DNA of 64,000 bases, from contig CAZAEQ010000006.1 in the NCBI GenBank assembly GCA_964484185.1, forward strand, positions 1 to 64,000, read 5' to 3'. The stretch comes from F1-120-MAGs238 sp964484185 (GTDB lineage: Bacteria; Planctomycetota; Phycisphaerae; Phycisphaerales; UBA1924). A program made the translations under genes and the position numbers. Of this stretch, positions 44,730 through 52,782 are shown one piece after another. Position 1 is the first letter of the stretch; each line of letters opens with the position of its first letter. The notes under the pieces are model-generated. The model searched no databases. It was not told the DNA's origin and saw only the letters and a list, made by a program, of their open reading frames with translations.

Positions 44730-45074
44730 GGTTTTCAACGAGCCCCGAACGTGAGTGAGTTGGGTGGTTTGTGGCTCATCGCAGAGGGAGCAAGGCGGAA
44801 TCTAATATTTGAAATTTGAGATTTGAGAGTTCAGAAGTGGAGCAGGAAGAGTTTTGACATCAGATAGACACGATGGTCACGATTCGGAGGGAAGAAGCGG
44901 GAAGAGAATTAACATGGATGGACAGGATGGACAGGGTTTGGGACAAGTGATAGCGAAGAGGATTTGAGATTTGAGATTTGAGAGTTAAGAGTTCGGAAGT
45001 TTGGAAAGCCTTGATATTGCGTCAGAAACGAAAGCTGATCATTTCATCTCAAAGGTGATCATAAAAAGTGATGA
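44730..45074. repeat. Intergenic with AATTTGAGA repeats
   Basis: No gene is seen. Two related tracts of the form ATTTGAGATTTGAGA occur at 44806-44833 and 44961-44987, and a third copy is at 16596-16616. A direct repeat GGATGGACAGGATGGACAGG lies near 44917. Such low-complexity words recur in noncoding DNA here; their role is unknown. Confidence 0.5.
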
Positions 45075-45881
45075 TCACCTGATCATCTTTTGATTTTGGG
45101 CTAAAAACGCGGGTTCGGCAGAAGTAGTGACTGGCGAAGAAGTACTGAGTGCTGAGTTTTGAGTGCCGAGGGAGGAAGAAGAAGCGGATTGAGCGCTTAG
45201 GAAGGAACGCGCCGGGCGGCCCAGGTCGTCGCAGACTAAAGGTTGGGTGGCGTAGTAGGCATCGTTTTCTGCTTTCAGTGTGGCGAATTCCTCATCAGTG
45301 AGCGTGCACTTGGGGCGGGGCTGGGGCGGGTTGTGATCTGCGAAGTGGGCGTGTTCGGGGAGGGACCAGGACCAGTAGCGTTCTCTGTCGGGCATGACGT
45401 GGAGGTTGGAGGCGATGTTGAGGGCGATTTTGGCCCGGCGGAGCGTGATGGGGGTGATGCCGAGGATGCGAGCGCGAGAGAAGATGTCTTCAACTCGCCG
45501 CGGACCGGGGAGGAGTTCGGCTTTGAGGAACTCGCAGGCCTCTTCGTGTAATGGGCTCTCACGGAGTTTGGAGCCAGACAGGGGATCGTTCTTTGTTGGG
45601 CGTGTGGTTCGGGTGCGTGACCGCTCTACTAGGGCGAGGGCTTTTTGGAGTCCTGCGACAGCGGCTTGATCGGAGGGATTGACCTCGAGGCCGACCTTGT
45701 GGTGCTGGGCGAGGAGGAGTTGCTGCAAAAGAGCCTGATTATTAAGGTATTCTTCGAATCCGGGCTCGCTGGAGAGCGGTGGTGGCTGGACGGATTCGAT
45801 GGAATCCATGACGGCCGCGATGAGCATGGTGAGGTGGTTGGGGGTTGCGGGCGGTTGGTTTGTGGGGTGTGTGTTTGTCAT
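45075..45881 (-). CDS. Hypothetical protein with a winged-helix-like segment
   Basis: From ATG 45881 the product is 268 residues. No family is certain. Residues about 110-170 read ESPLHEEACEFLKAELLPGP then VEDIFSRARILGITPITLRRAKIAL. That pattern, a helix, an L-GP turn, and a helix with an R-A-K motif, resembles the C-terminal winged-helix segment of primase- and RepA-like ATPases. A Trp-rich stretch (RYWSWSLPEH) follows. The C-terminal 50 residues are Ser/Thr/Gln rich and low complexity. There is no ATPase domain, so only a DNA-binding remnant or a plasmid/phage-derived regulator is inferred. Confidence 0.5.
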   Translation of the reverse strand: MTNTHPTNQPPATPNHLTMLIAAVMDSIESVQPPPLSSEPGFEEYLNNQALLQQLLLAQHHKVGLEVNPSDQAAVAGLQKALALVERSRTRTTRPTKNDPLSGSKLRESPLHEEACEFLKAELLPGPRRVEDIFSRARILGITPITLRRAKIALNIASNLHVMPDRERYWSWSLPEHAHFADHNPPQPRPKCTLTDEEFATLKAENDAYYATQPLVCDDLGRPARSFLSAQSASSSSLGTQNSALSTSSPVTTSAEPAFLAQNQKMIR

Positions 45882-46224
45882 AGCGGACAAGGTAATCTGG
45901 CTAACAGGTGCTGTCAACAAAACTGGATGATGTTTGGATAAAAATGTTGAGTGAGGGTCGAAGGCGTCGATTTATAGTCCTATAACCAATAATTCAGATC
46001 ACACAAAGACCGTAGAGGCCAAAAAGGCACCGCCGGAGGAGAGGGACTTCCTCCGCCACCTCCTTTCCGAACCCTCTCGTCTGCCACAACTGTGTGTGCC
46101 CCTCGGATCGGGCAGTTCCGCGGCGGCCACGGCGTAGCGCATCCACTTCAACTTGGAAGCCAGCCTGCCAACAGTCTCGATGGAACGCAGCAACGCGAGC
46201 ATTGGGTCGATGTGAATAGAGTGA
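45882..46224. other. Divergent intergenic region before the TIR gene
   Basis: This 343-base stretch holds no gene. It includes a seven-base inverted repeat, CGGAGGA (46034-46040) and TCCTCCG (46049-46055), around an eight-base loop. No T tract follows it. It should carry the promoter for the TIR gene. Confidence 0.4.
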
Positions 46225-47319
46225 ATGATGGCGGACCTGTCACACATAAAACTGATCCATGAGGGAAGACAGGCACTTGACCAGTGGAGAAAGCAGCATC
46301 CTCGATTGGCACTTTATCTAGACCGTGCCGACTTCTCGCACCTGAACCTTGCAGATTATGACCTTTCTGGCTCGCACCTCAAAGGCGCGAAGTTTAATCA
46401 ATCTAACATGGAGCGAGTGCGTCTTGATGACGTTCTTCTGGACGGCGCGGATTTTGGCGGCGCGGATCTCGAAGATGCAGTGTTCGTTTTTGCTCGAGCA
46501 AAAAACGCAAACTTCGAGGCGGCGCATCTTCACGGCACCACTTTCAGATCTTCAGTCTTTGAAGGTGGATCTATGCGAGGTGCCAGACTTAATACAGCCA
46601 GATTTCACGGATGCAATCTTCACGGAGTCGATTTTACGGATGCAAGTATCGGTGACACCGTCTTCGCGGCATGCTCCCTGAAGGCTCCGGTTGGTCTGAA
46701 ATCAATTCAACACATGCGAGGATCTCAGCTGTCGTGGGACACTATTGCCGAATCTTGGCGCGAACTTCCGGAGGAGTTTCTCCGCGGAACTGGATTGCCC
46801 GATGAACTGATCCGGTACCTGCCATCGATCATCGGAGCAATGCTGCCGATTCAGTTCTATTCGTGTTTCATTTCTCACAGCAGCAAAGATCACGAATTTT
46901 CAAATCGGTTGCACGGAAGGTTGAAACAGGAGGGTTTGCAGGTCTGGTTTGCTCCAGAGGACATGAAGGGCGGCCAAAAGAGCTATGAGCAGATCGATGA
47001 AGCGATTCGCATCCACGACAAACTGCTGCTCGTTTTGTCCGAAGCAAGCATGGAGAGCGAGTGGGTAAAGACTGAAATCCGACGCGCTCGGCGGCGGGAG
47101 GTGCTGGAGAAGCGCCAGGTACTGTTTCCGATCAGGCTCGTGCCGTTCGAGACCATACGTGACTGGACGGCGTTTGATTCGGAGATTGGCAAAGACATGG
47201 CGGTTGAGATCAGGGAGTATCACATTCCCGACTTCTCCAATTGGAAGGATCATGATTCATTTGAAGCCGCCTTTAGGCGACTGCTGGCGGATTTGATGAA
47301 GTCCGCGGAAGTACCCTGA
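46225..47319 (+). CDS. Pentapeptide-repeat/TIR-domain protein
   Basis: The 364-residue product has a right-handed pentapeptide-repeat region at about 32-150 (LAD, A(D/N)Lxx units such as GADFGGADLEDAVF and NANFEAAHL) and a C-terminal TIR domain at about 212-360. The TIR part contains FYSCFISHSSKDHEFSNRL, GLQVWFAPEDMKGG, and LVLSEASMESEWVKTEI, where the last Glu is at the position of the NADase catalytic Glu. Two ATGs at 46225 and 46228 are possible. Bacterial TIR proteins often cleave NAD+ or make cyclic ADP-ribose signals in antiviral defence; a defence role here is an inference. No partner gene is adjacent. Confidence 0.85.
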   Translation: MMADLSHIKLIHEGRQALDQWRKQHPRLALYLDRADFSHLNLADYDLSGSHLKGAKFNQSNMERVRLDDVLLDGADFGGADLEDAVFVFARAKNANFEAAHLHGTTFRSSVFEGGSMRGARLNTARFHGCNLHGVDFTDASIGDTVFAACSLKAPVGLKSIQHMRGSQLSWDTIAESWRELPEEFLRGTGLPDELIRYLPSIIGAMLPIQFYSCFISHSSKDHEFSNRLHGRLKQEGLQVWFAPEDMKGGQKSYEQIDEAIRIHDKLLLVLSEASMESEWVKTEIRRARRREVLEKRQVLFPIRLVPFETIRDWTAFDSEIGKDMAVEIREYHIPDFSNWKDHDSFEAAFRRLLADLMKSAEVP

Positions 47320-47430
47320 CATGTCTAGGTGACCAGCATCAAGCGCGACGAGCGCGTGGCTGCAGGTTTGGTTACTCTGCGGCATGTCTACACAATCTCT
47401 AGTGCAGGTTGGATGTTGCGCCGATTTTCT

Positions 47431-47970
47431 TTAAGTTCCGCACTCGGGGCAAGAGGCGGCGGGCGCGAGCCCCGCGCGGTCGTAGTTGCATTTTGGGCAG
47501 AACCCATTTCGTGAGCGACGCCAGGGACGACCATCGCGCCATGTCAATACTCCGCACGCAATGCTCAGCAGCGCTGCGGGTATCCAGAGTGGCATGATGA
47601 AGGCCTTGAACTTCCAGTTCTTGAAGTCGTATGCGAGGTGGAGCGACCAGTACGTCGAGTGTCTATAGCGAATTGGGAAAGCAAAACTGTCTACGCCTCC
47701 TATCAAAAGCTCCAACGGTTCATCATGTTCGATGGCGAGTATGCCGCGTTCCAGGTGAAATCCGGTTTGATCTGGTGTGGAAACATCCGGGTAGTCCCAG
47801 GAGATGCTTTTTCGGAGAGCCAATCCCGAATAGTCGCCGCGTGTGAATGCTCGCCGGACTTCTTGCATGCCAGCGTTGTAGGTTCTGATGTTTGCTCCCC
47901 AAGTAATGAGTATCGCCAAGGCCAGCAGCCCGGTGATCCATTTCAATGACCTGCGAGCGAGCGATTTCAT
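47431..47970 (-). CDS. Membrane protein with C-terminal zinc-ribbon tail
   Basis: The 179-residue product has an N-terminal membrane segment (WITGLLALAILITWGA), a middle extracytoplasmic region of about 80 residues and a second segment (AFIMPLWIPAALLSIACG). The tail reads CPKCNYDRAGLAPAASCPECG, two Cys pairs that should bind zinc. Planctomycete membrane proteins often carry tails of this type. Function is unknown. The middle part is rich in aromatic residues and contains DYPDVSTPDQTGFHLERG. It is not in an operon. Confidence 0.7.
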   Translation of the reverse strand: MKSLARRSLKWITGLLALAILITWGANIRTYNAGMQEVRRAFTRGDYSGLALRKSISWDYPDVSTPDQTGFHLERGILAIEHDEPLELLIGGVDSFAFPIRYRHSTYWSLHLAYDFKNWKFKAFIMPLWIPAALLSIACGVLTWRDGRPWRRSRNGFCPKCNYDRAGLAPAASCPECGT

Positions 47971-48071
47971 GAAGCAAGCATATGGACGATTTCTTTACAT
48001 CCACCGGGAATTCGCCTCCGCCACGGCGACGATTGATCTTGGGACGTAGGTTCGTTGACGAAAACCAAATC

Positions 48072-48091
48072 CACCGGCTGGTAAGCCGGTG
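48072..48091 (-). terminator. Terminator of the exopolysaccharide operon
   Basis: CACCGGCT and AGCCGGTG form a perfect eight-base stem with a four-base loop, lying directly after the stop codon of the wecA-type gene on the reverse strand. The following bases on that strand, GATTTGGTTTTCG, are T-rich. Confidence 0.6.
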
Positions 48092-49360
48092 CTACTTCGC
48101 CGCCATCTCAGCTTCAATCTGCTTCCGCCGCGCCAACTTAATCGCCGTCACAATAATGTACGAAGCGACAATCAACGCCAGGAGATACACCAGTCTCGCG
48201 CGGCTGACCGACAGCAACACACCAAACAACGCAAACACGCCGCCGATTCCGTACAGGGCAAGTACCGCGCCCTTCACACCAAGCGCCCGCTTGAGCATGT
48301 GATGCAAGTGGTCACTGTCCGCCTCTGACATGCTCTTGCCCGCGAGCTTTCGCCGCACAATCGCAAGCGTGGTATCGATGATCGGGATTGCAAACATGAT
48401 CAGGCCTGCAAGGACAAGCTGCGTCTGGCCTTCATTGCCAAGCATCAAGACGATGACGATGGTCAAGAAACCAAGTTGCAACGACCCAGCATCACCCAGG
48501 AAAATATTGGCCGGATTGAAGTTATGCGGCAGGAAACCAAGGCACGCCCCAACCAGCGCCATGCACAGCACGATTCGCTGTGCATCACGGAAACCCGTAT
48601 CCGCCGCGGCGAGCCCAAGGGCAACGACCAGCAGACCTATGCCGCAGATTGCGGTGGTTCCGGTCAAAAGTCCATCGAGGCCGTCGATGAGATTCGATGC
48701 GTTGCACGCACCCAGGACAAACATCGCGATGATCGCGGTGCCCGACCAGTAGATCATGTCGATGGTGATGGAGTGGCCACCCGGAATCGGAATGCTGAAA
48801 GAAAGTGCGGGGTTGCCGAAAAGGTCACCAATTGGACCAAGAATACCAGCTGCGACACGCACACCAACATCTTCATACGCAAGTGCCGCGGCGGCCATCA
48901 ACTGGCCACCGATCTTGACACGCGGCATCATTCCCTTGATGTCATCGAGAACGCCAACGAGCGTGATGACTGTGAGACCAAAGAGAATCGAAAGCGGCAC
49001 ATACGCGTGGTCGCCATCTATGAGGTTCTCAGACTTGACTGTGTGCCAGGAAATGAGCTGCGGAAATGCGCGGGCGAGGTAGCTGTAGAGGATGCCGCTG
49101 ATGATGCCCAGGAAGACGGCGATGCCGCCGAGATAGGCGATTGGTTGTTTGTGCTGTTTGCGAACTTCATCGGGGTGATCGATGACGTTGTGAGCGACCG
49201 CGAGGCGGCGGATGAGTGGAGTAACAAGCAGTGTCACGATAAAGCTGGCGATGAGGACGCCGATGTAGCCGTGAAAAATCTCGATGCGGGAAAAGTGCTC
49301 CACCGGCGGCGTCAGCGCTGCGGGGTCAAGCTTGGGGAGTTGTTGCAGTTCTTCGATCAT
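48092..49360 (-). CDS. wecA: WecA/TagO-type undecaprenyl-phosphate glycosyl-1-phosphate transferase
   Basis: The enzyme moves a sugar-1-phosphate from a UDP-sugar to undecaprenyl phosphate, starting polysaccharide repeat assembly. The 422-residue product has about ten membrane segments and the family motifs: QPIAYLGGIAVF near the N terminus, GVLDDIKGMMPRVKI with the metal-binding Asp pair, NLIDGLDGLL with the second Asp site, and FLGDAGSLQLGF. It overlaps the upstream epimerase gene by four bases (ATGA) and ends the exopolysaccharide operon at a hairpin. The sugar (GlcNAc or another) cannot be read. Confidence 0.9.
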   Translation of the reverse strand: MIEELQQLPKLDPAALTPPVEHFSRIEIFHGYIGVLIASFIVTLLVTPLIRRLAVAHNVIDHPDEVRKQHKQPIAYLGGIAVFLGIISGILYSYLARAFPQLISWHTVKSENLIDGDHAYVPLSILFGLTVITLVGVLDDIKGMMPRVKIGGQLMAAAALAYEDVGVRVAAGILGPIGDLFGNPALSFSIPIPGGHSITIDMIYWSGTAIIAMFVLGACNASNLIDGLDGLLTGTTAICGIGLLVVALGLAAADTGFRDAQRIVLCMALVGACLGFLPHNFNPANIFLGDAGSLQLGFLTIVIVLMLGNEGQTQLVLAGLIMFAIPIIDTTLAIVRRKLAGKSMSEADSDHLHHMLKRALGVKGAVLALYGIGGVFALFGVLLSVSRARLVYLLALIVASYIIVTAIKLARRKQIEAEMAAK

Positions 49361-50403
49361 CGTGCCAAAGTCTTTCCATTCTCACTGGTCTTTTCACCGG
49401 TCATCCACGCGGCGACATCAGCAATCGTCTGCGCAAGCGTGAACTTTGGTTCAAAACCAATAGCGGCTTTAATGCGCGAAAGATCAGGTCTCCGTTTTTT
49501 GAGGTCTTCAAAACCCGGGGAGGTGAAGGCCTCAGTGTATGGAATAGATCGGACTTTTGATGAAGACCCGGTTACCGCAATAACAAGATCGGCCAGTTCG
49601 CGGATGGTGATTGACTTGTCTGTTCCAAGATTGAACACTTTGCCCACCGTTACATGCGATGCGACAATTCGCGGAAGCGCCCCGGCGATGTCACGTACAT
49701 CGCCAAAGCAGCGCGACTGTTGCCCATCACCATGCACGATGAGGTCTTCACCTTTGAGGGCACTTGCGACAAATCGGGGAATAACCATTCCAAACTCGCC
49801 GACTTGACGTGGACCAACAGTGTTAAAGAACCGGACCACGAAAGTGGGGAGGTTGTGCTGGCGGTGATAGGCAAGGGCCAGAAACTCATCGATCGCTTTG
49901 GAGCATGCATAGGACCAGCGCGTCATAGTGGTTGCGCCGTAGATGACATCATCATCTTCTTTGAACAGTTCGTTGGAGGGCTTGCCGTAGACCTCGGAGC
50001 TTGAGGCGATAAGCGTGGGAATGTTGCGAGCGTGCGAGAATCGCAAAGCCGCGGATGTTTCGTGGACGTTGGTATCAATCGCGGAAATGGGATCATCCAT
50101 GACACGCTTGACACCGACCGCCGCGGCGAGGTGATAGAAGGCCGCGAACTGCTCGCCCGGACCAAAGGAGTCCAGCGCCTTGGAAAGTTCGGCCTCAATA
50201 AATCGAAGTCGATCGCCGTGCAATGCCTTTGCCGCCGAAAGATTGATGCGCCGACCTGTTGAGAGATTATCTACAACCGTGACATGGTGTCCAAGCGCCA
50301 GCAAGCCATCGACAAGATGTGAGCCAATAAAGCCTGCGCCACCAGAGACCAGGACTGGGCCGGGTGCAGAACCTGCGCGGGGTTGGGTGAGTGAATCCTT
50401 CAC
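49357..50403 (-). CDS. NAD-dependent sugar epimerase/dehydratase
   Basis: The 348-residue product is an extended short-chain dehydrogenase acting on nucleotide sugars. The NAD-binding loop is GGAGFIGSHLVDGLLALG, the Asp-bearing VVDNLSTGRR follows, and the active site has Ser (SSSEVYGKP) and YACSK. FFNTVGPRQVG and ITIRELADLV are also typical. The sequence is closest in outline to UDP-glucose 4-epimerase or UDP-glucuronate decarboxylase-like enzymes; the exact activity is not decided. The start is GTG at 50403, twelve bases after a strong hairpin. Its stop overlaps the wecA-type start by four bases. Confidence 0.88.
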   Translation of the reverse strand: MKDSLTQPRAGSAPGPVLVSGGAGFIGSHLVDGLLALGHHVTVVDNLSTGRRINLSAAKALHGDRLRFIEAELSKALDSFGPGEQFAAFYHLAAAVGVKRVMDDPISAIDTNVHETSAALRFSHARNIPTLIASSSEVYGKPSNELFKEDDDVIYGATTMTRWSYACSKAIDEFLALAYHRQHNLPTFVVRFFNTVGPRQVGEFGMVIPRFVASALKGEDLIVHGDGQQSRCFGDVRDIAGALPRIVASHVTVGKVFNLGTDKSITIRELADLVIAVTGSSSKVRSIPYTEAFTSPGFEDLKKRRPDLSRIKAAIGFEPKFTLAQTIADVAAWMTGEKTSENGKTLAR

Positions 50404-50416
50404 GGTTGAAATGCCA

Positions 50417-50438
50417 GCGGCCGGATTTCTCCGGCCGC
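50417..50438 (-). other. Strong intercistronic hairpin with GAAA loop
   Basis: On the reverse strand GCGGCCGGA pairs with TCCGGCCGC around the tetraloop GAAA, a perfect nine-base stem just before the epimerase gene. It may stabilise or slow the transcript or mask the start. On the forward strand it is followed by TGTTTTTG and could stop antisense transcription. Confidence 0.55.
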
Positions 50439-50490
50439 CGATGTTTTTGATGCTATCCAGTCTATGCGAACATAGGCGGGGCTAGAGGGC

Positions 50491-52704
50491 TCACGCTGCG
50501 GTCTGGTAGTCAGCGCTGGCCTTGATATTGCTCTTGAGGTAACCGCCTGCATTGGACTTGACGCCGTTGACAACAACGCCAAGGAACTCAGCGCGGGTGT
50601 CGCTCAGGTCGTTACGGAGACGGGCGATGAGGCCGCGTTTCTCGCTCATGGCCTTGACGACCAGGATGGCGGCATCGCACTTGGCGGCAAGTGTGAGGCA
50701 GTCACCTGAGACGATTGCCGGAGCACAATCAACCAGGACAAGATCAAACTTGCTGCGAGCTTCCGCAAGCAGATCTGTCATGCCATTGGTTGAGAGCATT
50801 TCCAGCGTGCGCTTGTCTTTGGATCCGACCGAGAGAACCGAAACGCGGCCATCGGTCGTGCGCTGAATCGCCTGATCAAATCGAGCCGAGCCAGTGAGCA
50901 CATCGACCAGGCCCGGCTGATTAGCCAGACCAAAGACGCGGTGCAATCCGGGGCGACGCATGTTGGCATCAATCACCAGCACGCGCTGACCGGCGGAACC
51001 GGCGGCGAGTGCAAGGTTAGATACAACGCTGGTTGAGCCTGACCCCGGCATACCGGAGACGACCAGGACGGTTCGATGGCCGGTTTGATTGAGACGTTTG
51101 GAAAGTGTGCCGCGAATATTGCGGAAACTCTCGGCGAGGACGCCCTTGGGTCGATCGCGCATGACAGTTTCGACCGCGCCGCTGCCGGCAGGATCTTCGA
51201 TGGCATCGGGAATAAAACCGAGGACACGTGTGCGGGGAATAAGGGCGATGTCGGCCGGACCCTTGACGCGCTGATCGAGGATCTCAGAAGCAACGATGAC
51301 GGCGCCAACCAGACCAAGCGTCAAAATGACTCCCAAGGGAACCATGACTTTGATTGCGGGGAATGCGACTTCTTCAGGAATGCGTTCAACCTGTGCCACG
51401 GTCACGCGGTTGGTAAAGTCAAGATCTGCGATCGCCTGCGCACTCTTGACCTGCTCGGTCAAGGCGCGACGGCTGGTCTGCGCGCCAATAACTCGCAGGT
51501 CAATATCGCGAAGCTGCCCCTGGACGCGGGCAAGATCGACAAGCTGGGTGCGAAGTTCATCTCTGCGGCGGTTGAGTTCATCGCGCTGAGCCTGGAACTG
51601 GCGGGTCGTTGTACGAATGTTGTCAACTTCTGAATCGAACTTGTTCCGGAGCAGACGCTCGCGGGTTGACTTCTCCTGTCCTCTGTAGCCCTCAAGAGCG
51701 GCGAACGTAGCTTTCCACTCGCGGTGCTCTTCAGAGACGCCGCGAACTTTGAGCGACTCGAGCGCTGATTCAAGACTGGACATATTGCGCTTGAGTTCCT
51801 GCAATTCAGGGTCGTTTTCTACACCAGCGCGAACGCTGTCGGTGTAGGTGACGCCAGCGGGACTCTTGAGCTGTTCCTCATAGACTGCGAGCAATTCGCT
51901 TACGCCCTTGAACTTGTTCTCGATATCAACCAGTTCGTGCGCAACCAGGCTGAGTGTTTCGCGAAGGCTGCTGGCTCTGTCGTCGAGCGAATCGACGGCT
52001 GAACCAGAGATGAGCGATTCGCGCTGGCGCGTAAGCTGGCCCGTTTCGGTGTCCAGATCTGAAATCTGCTTGTTCAGAACTTCGACCTGTTTGGTTGTAG
52101 CTGAACGGCTGACGCGCTGCTGCTCGGTCTGGTAGGTTTCTTTAATGAAGCGAACCAGCGCGGTCGCATCGCGTGGGATCTTGTACGCAACTTCCAACGT
52201 AATGAATCGCGTTTCAGGAATCATACGAACGGTTGTGTTGTCGTTGAGTTCCTTGTAGGCCTTACGGAAATTGATTTTACCTGGTTCCTCTTCGAATCGT
52301 GAGGCCCAGTCTTTTGCCTCGGTGAGAATGCGCGGATCTTCAACGACTTTGCGCAACACCGTTTCGCTCTTCATACGCGAAACTTCTGACTGAAGGAATC
52401 GTTCGTAGTCATCTTTGGGAACGACCTGACTCGCGACTGATGTGGTCAACGTCGCCGGCGCCATGGTGCATTCAAAGATCACCTTTGGTTTATAGACCGG
52501 GGCCACTCTCAGGAGCACAAGGTGCATGCCGACGCCGATTGCAACGCCCAGAAGCGTTGCGCCGCCGAGCACCCATTTGTACTTCAGCAGAAGCTTCAGT
52601 GGGTCAATAGTTGCTACCGCAGCGCCACCGGGCTGCCCACCCATTTGAGGGCGGGGCTGCATAGGACTGAGGTTGCTTGGGGGAGGTATGGTGCTCATGT
52701 TCAT
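50491..52704 (-). CDS. Wzz chain-length protein fused to a BY-kinase-like ATPase with altered P-loop
   Basis: The 737-residue product has an N-terminal membrane segment near 41-62, a Wzz-type periplasmic region with long coiled coils to about 455, a second segment (VMVPLGVILTLGLVGAVIVA) and a C-terminal domain of the bacterial tyrosine-kinase/MinD type. The Walker A loop near residue 550 reads GMPGSGSTSVV, where a Lys is expected after the third Gly. The Walker A' reads VLVIDANMRRP, with Asn where Asp is expected. Walker B (DLVLVDCAPA) is kept. No Tyr cluster ends the protein. It probably controls chain length without normal kinase activity. A GCAGGATA site supports the start. It overlaps no neighbour and lies 78 bases after the TPR gene. 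Confidence 0.88.
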   Translation of the reverse strand: MNMSTIPPPSNLSPMQPRPQMGGQPGGAAVATIDPLKLLLKYKWVLGGATLLGVAIGVGMHLVLLRVAPVYKPKVIFECTMAPATLTTSVASQVVPKDDYERFLQSEVSRMKSETVLRKVVEDPRILTEAKDWASRFEEEPGKINFRKAYKELNDNTTVRMIPETRFITLEVAYKIPRDATALVRFIKETYQTEQQRVSRSATTKQVEVLNKQISDLDTETGQLTRQRESLISGSAVDSLDDRASSLRETLSLVAHELVDIENKFKGVSELLAVYEEQLKSPAGVTYTDSVRAGVENDPELQELKRNMSSLESALESLKVRGVSEEHREWKATFAALEGYRGQEKSTRERLLRNKFDSEVDNIRTTTRQFQAQRDELNRRRDELRTQLVDLARVQGQLRDIDLRVIGAQTSRRALTEQVKSAQAIADLDFTNRVTVAQVERIPEEVAFPAIKVMVPLGVILTLGLVGAVIVASEILDQRVKGPADIALIPRTRVLGFIPDAIEDPAGSGAVETVMRDRPKGVLAESFRNIRGTLSKRLNQTGHRTVLVVSGMPGSGSTSVVSNLALAAGSAGQRVLVIDANMRRPGLHRVFGLANQPGLVDVLTGSARFDQAIQRTTDGRVSVLSVGSKDKRTLEMLSTNGMTDLLAEARSKFDLVLVDCAPAIVSGDCLTLAAKCDAAILVVKAMSEKRGLIARLRNDLSDTRAEFLGVVVNGVKSNAGGYLKSNIKASADYQTAA

Positions 52705-52782
52705 TATCCTGCGATCAAGGCTTTACTATTTGCAATACCCCGGCGTGCGGGCATTACGGATTCGTACTTTCAATTTCGGCGT

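Noticed and set aside
48476..49807. Forward frame of 443 codons across wecA and the epimerase gene
   Set aside because: It spans two strongly recognised reverse genes in antisense and has no domain signature.
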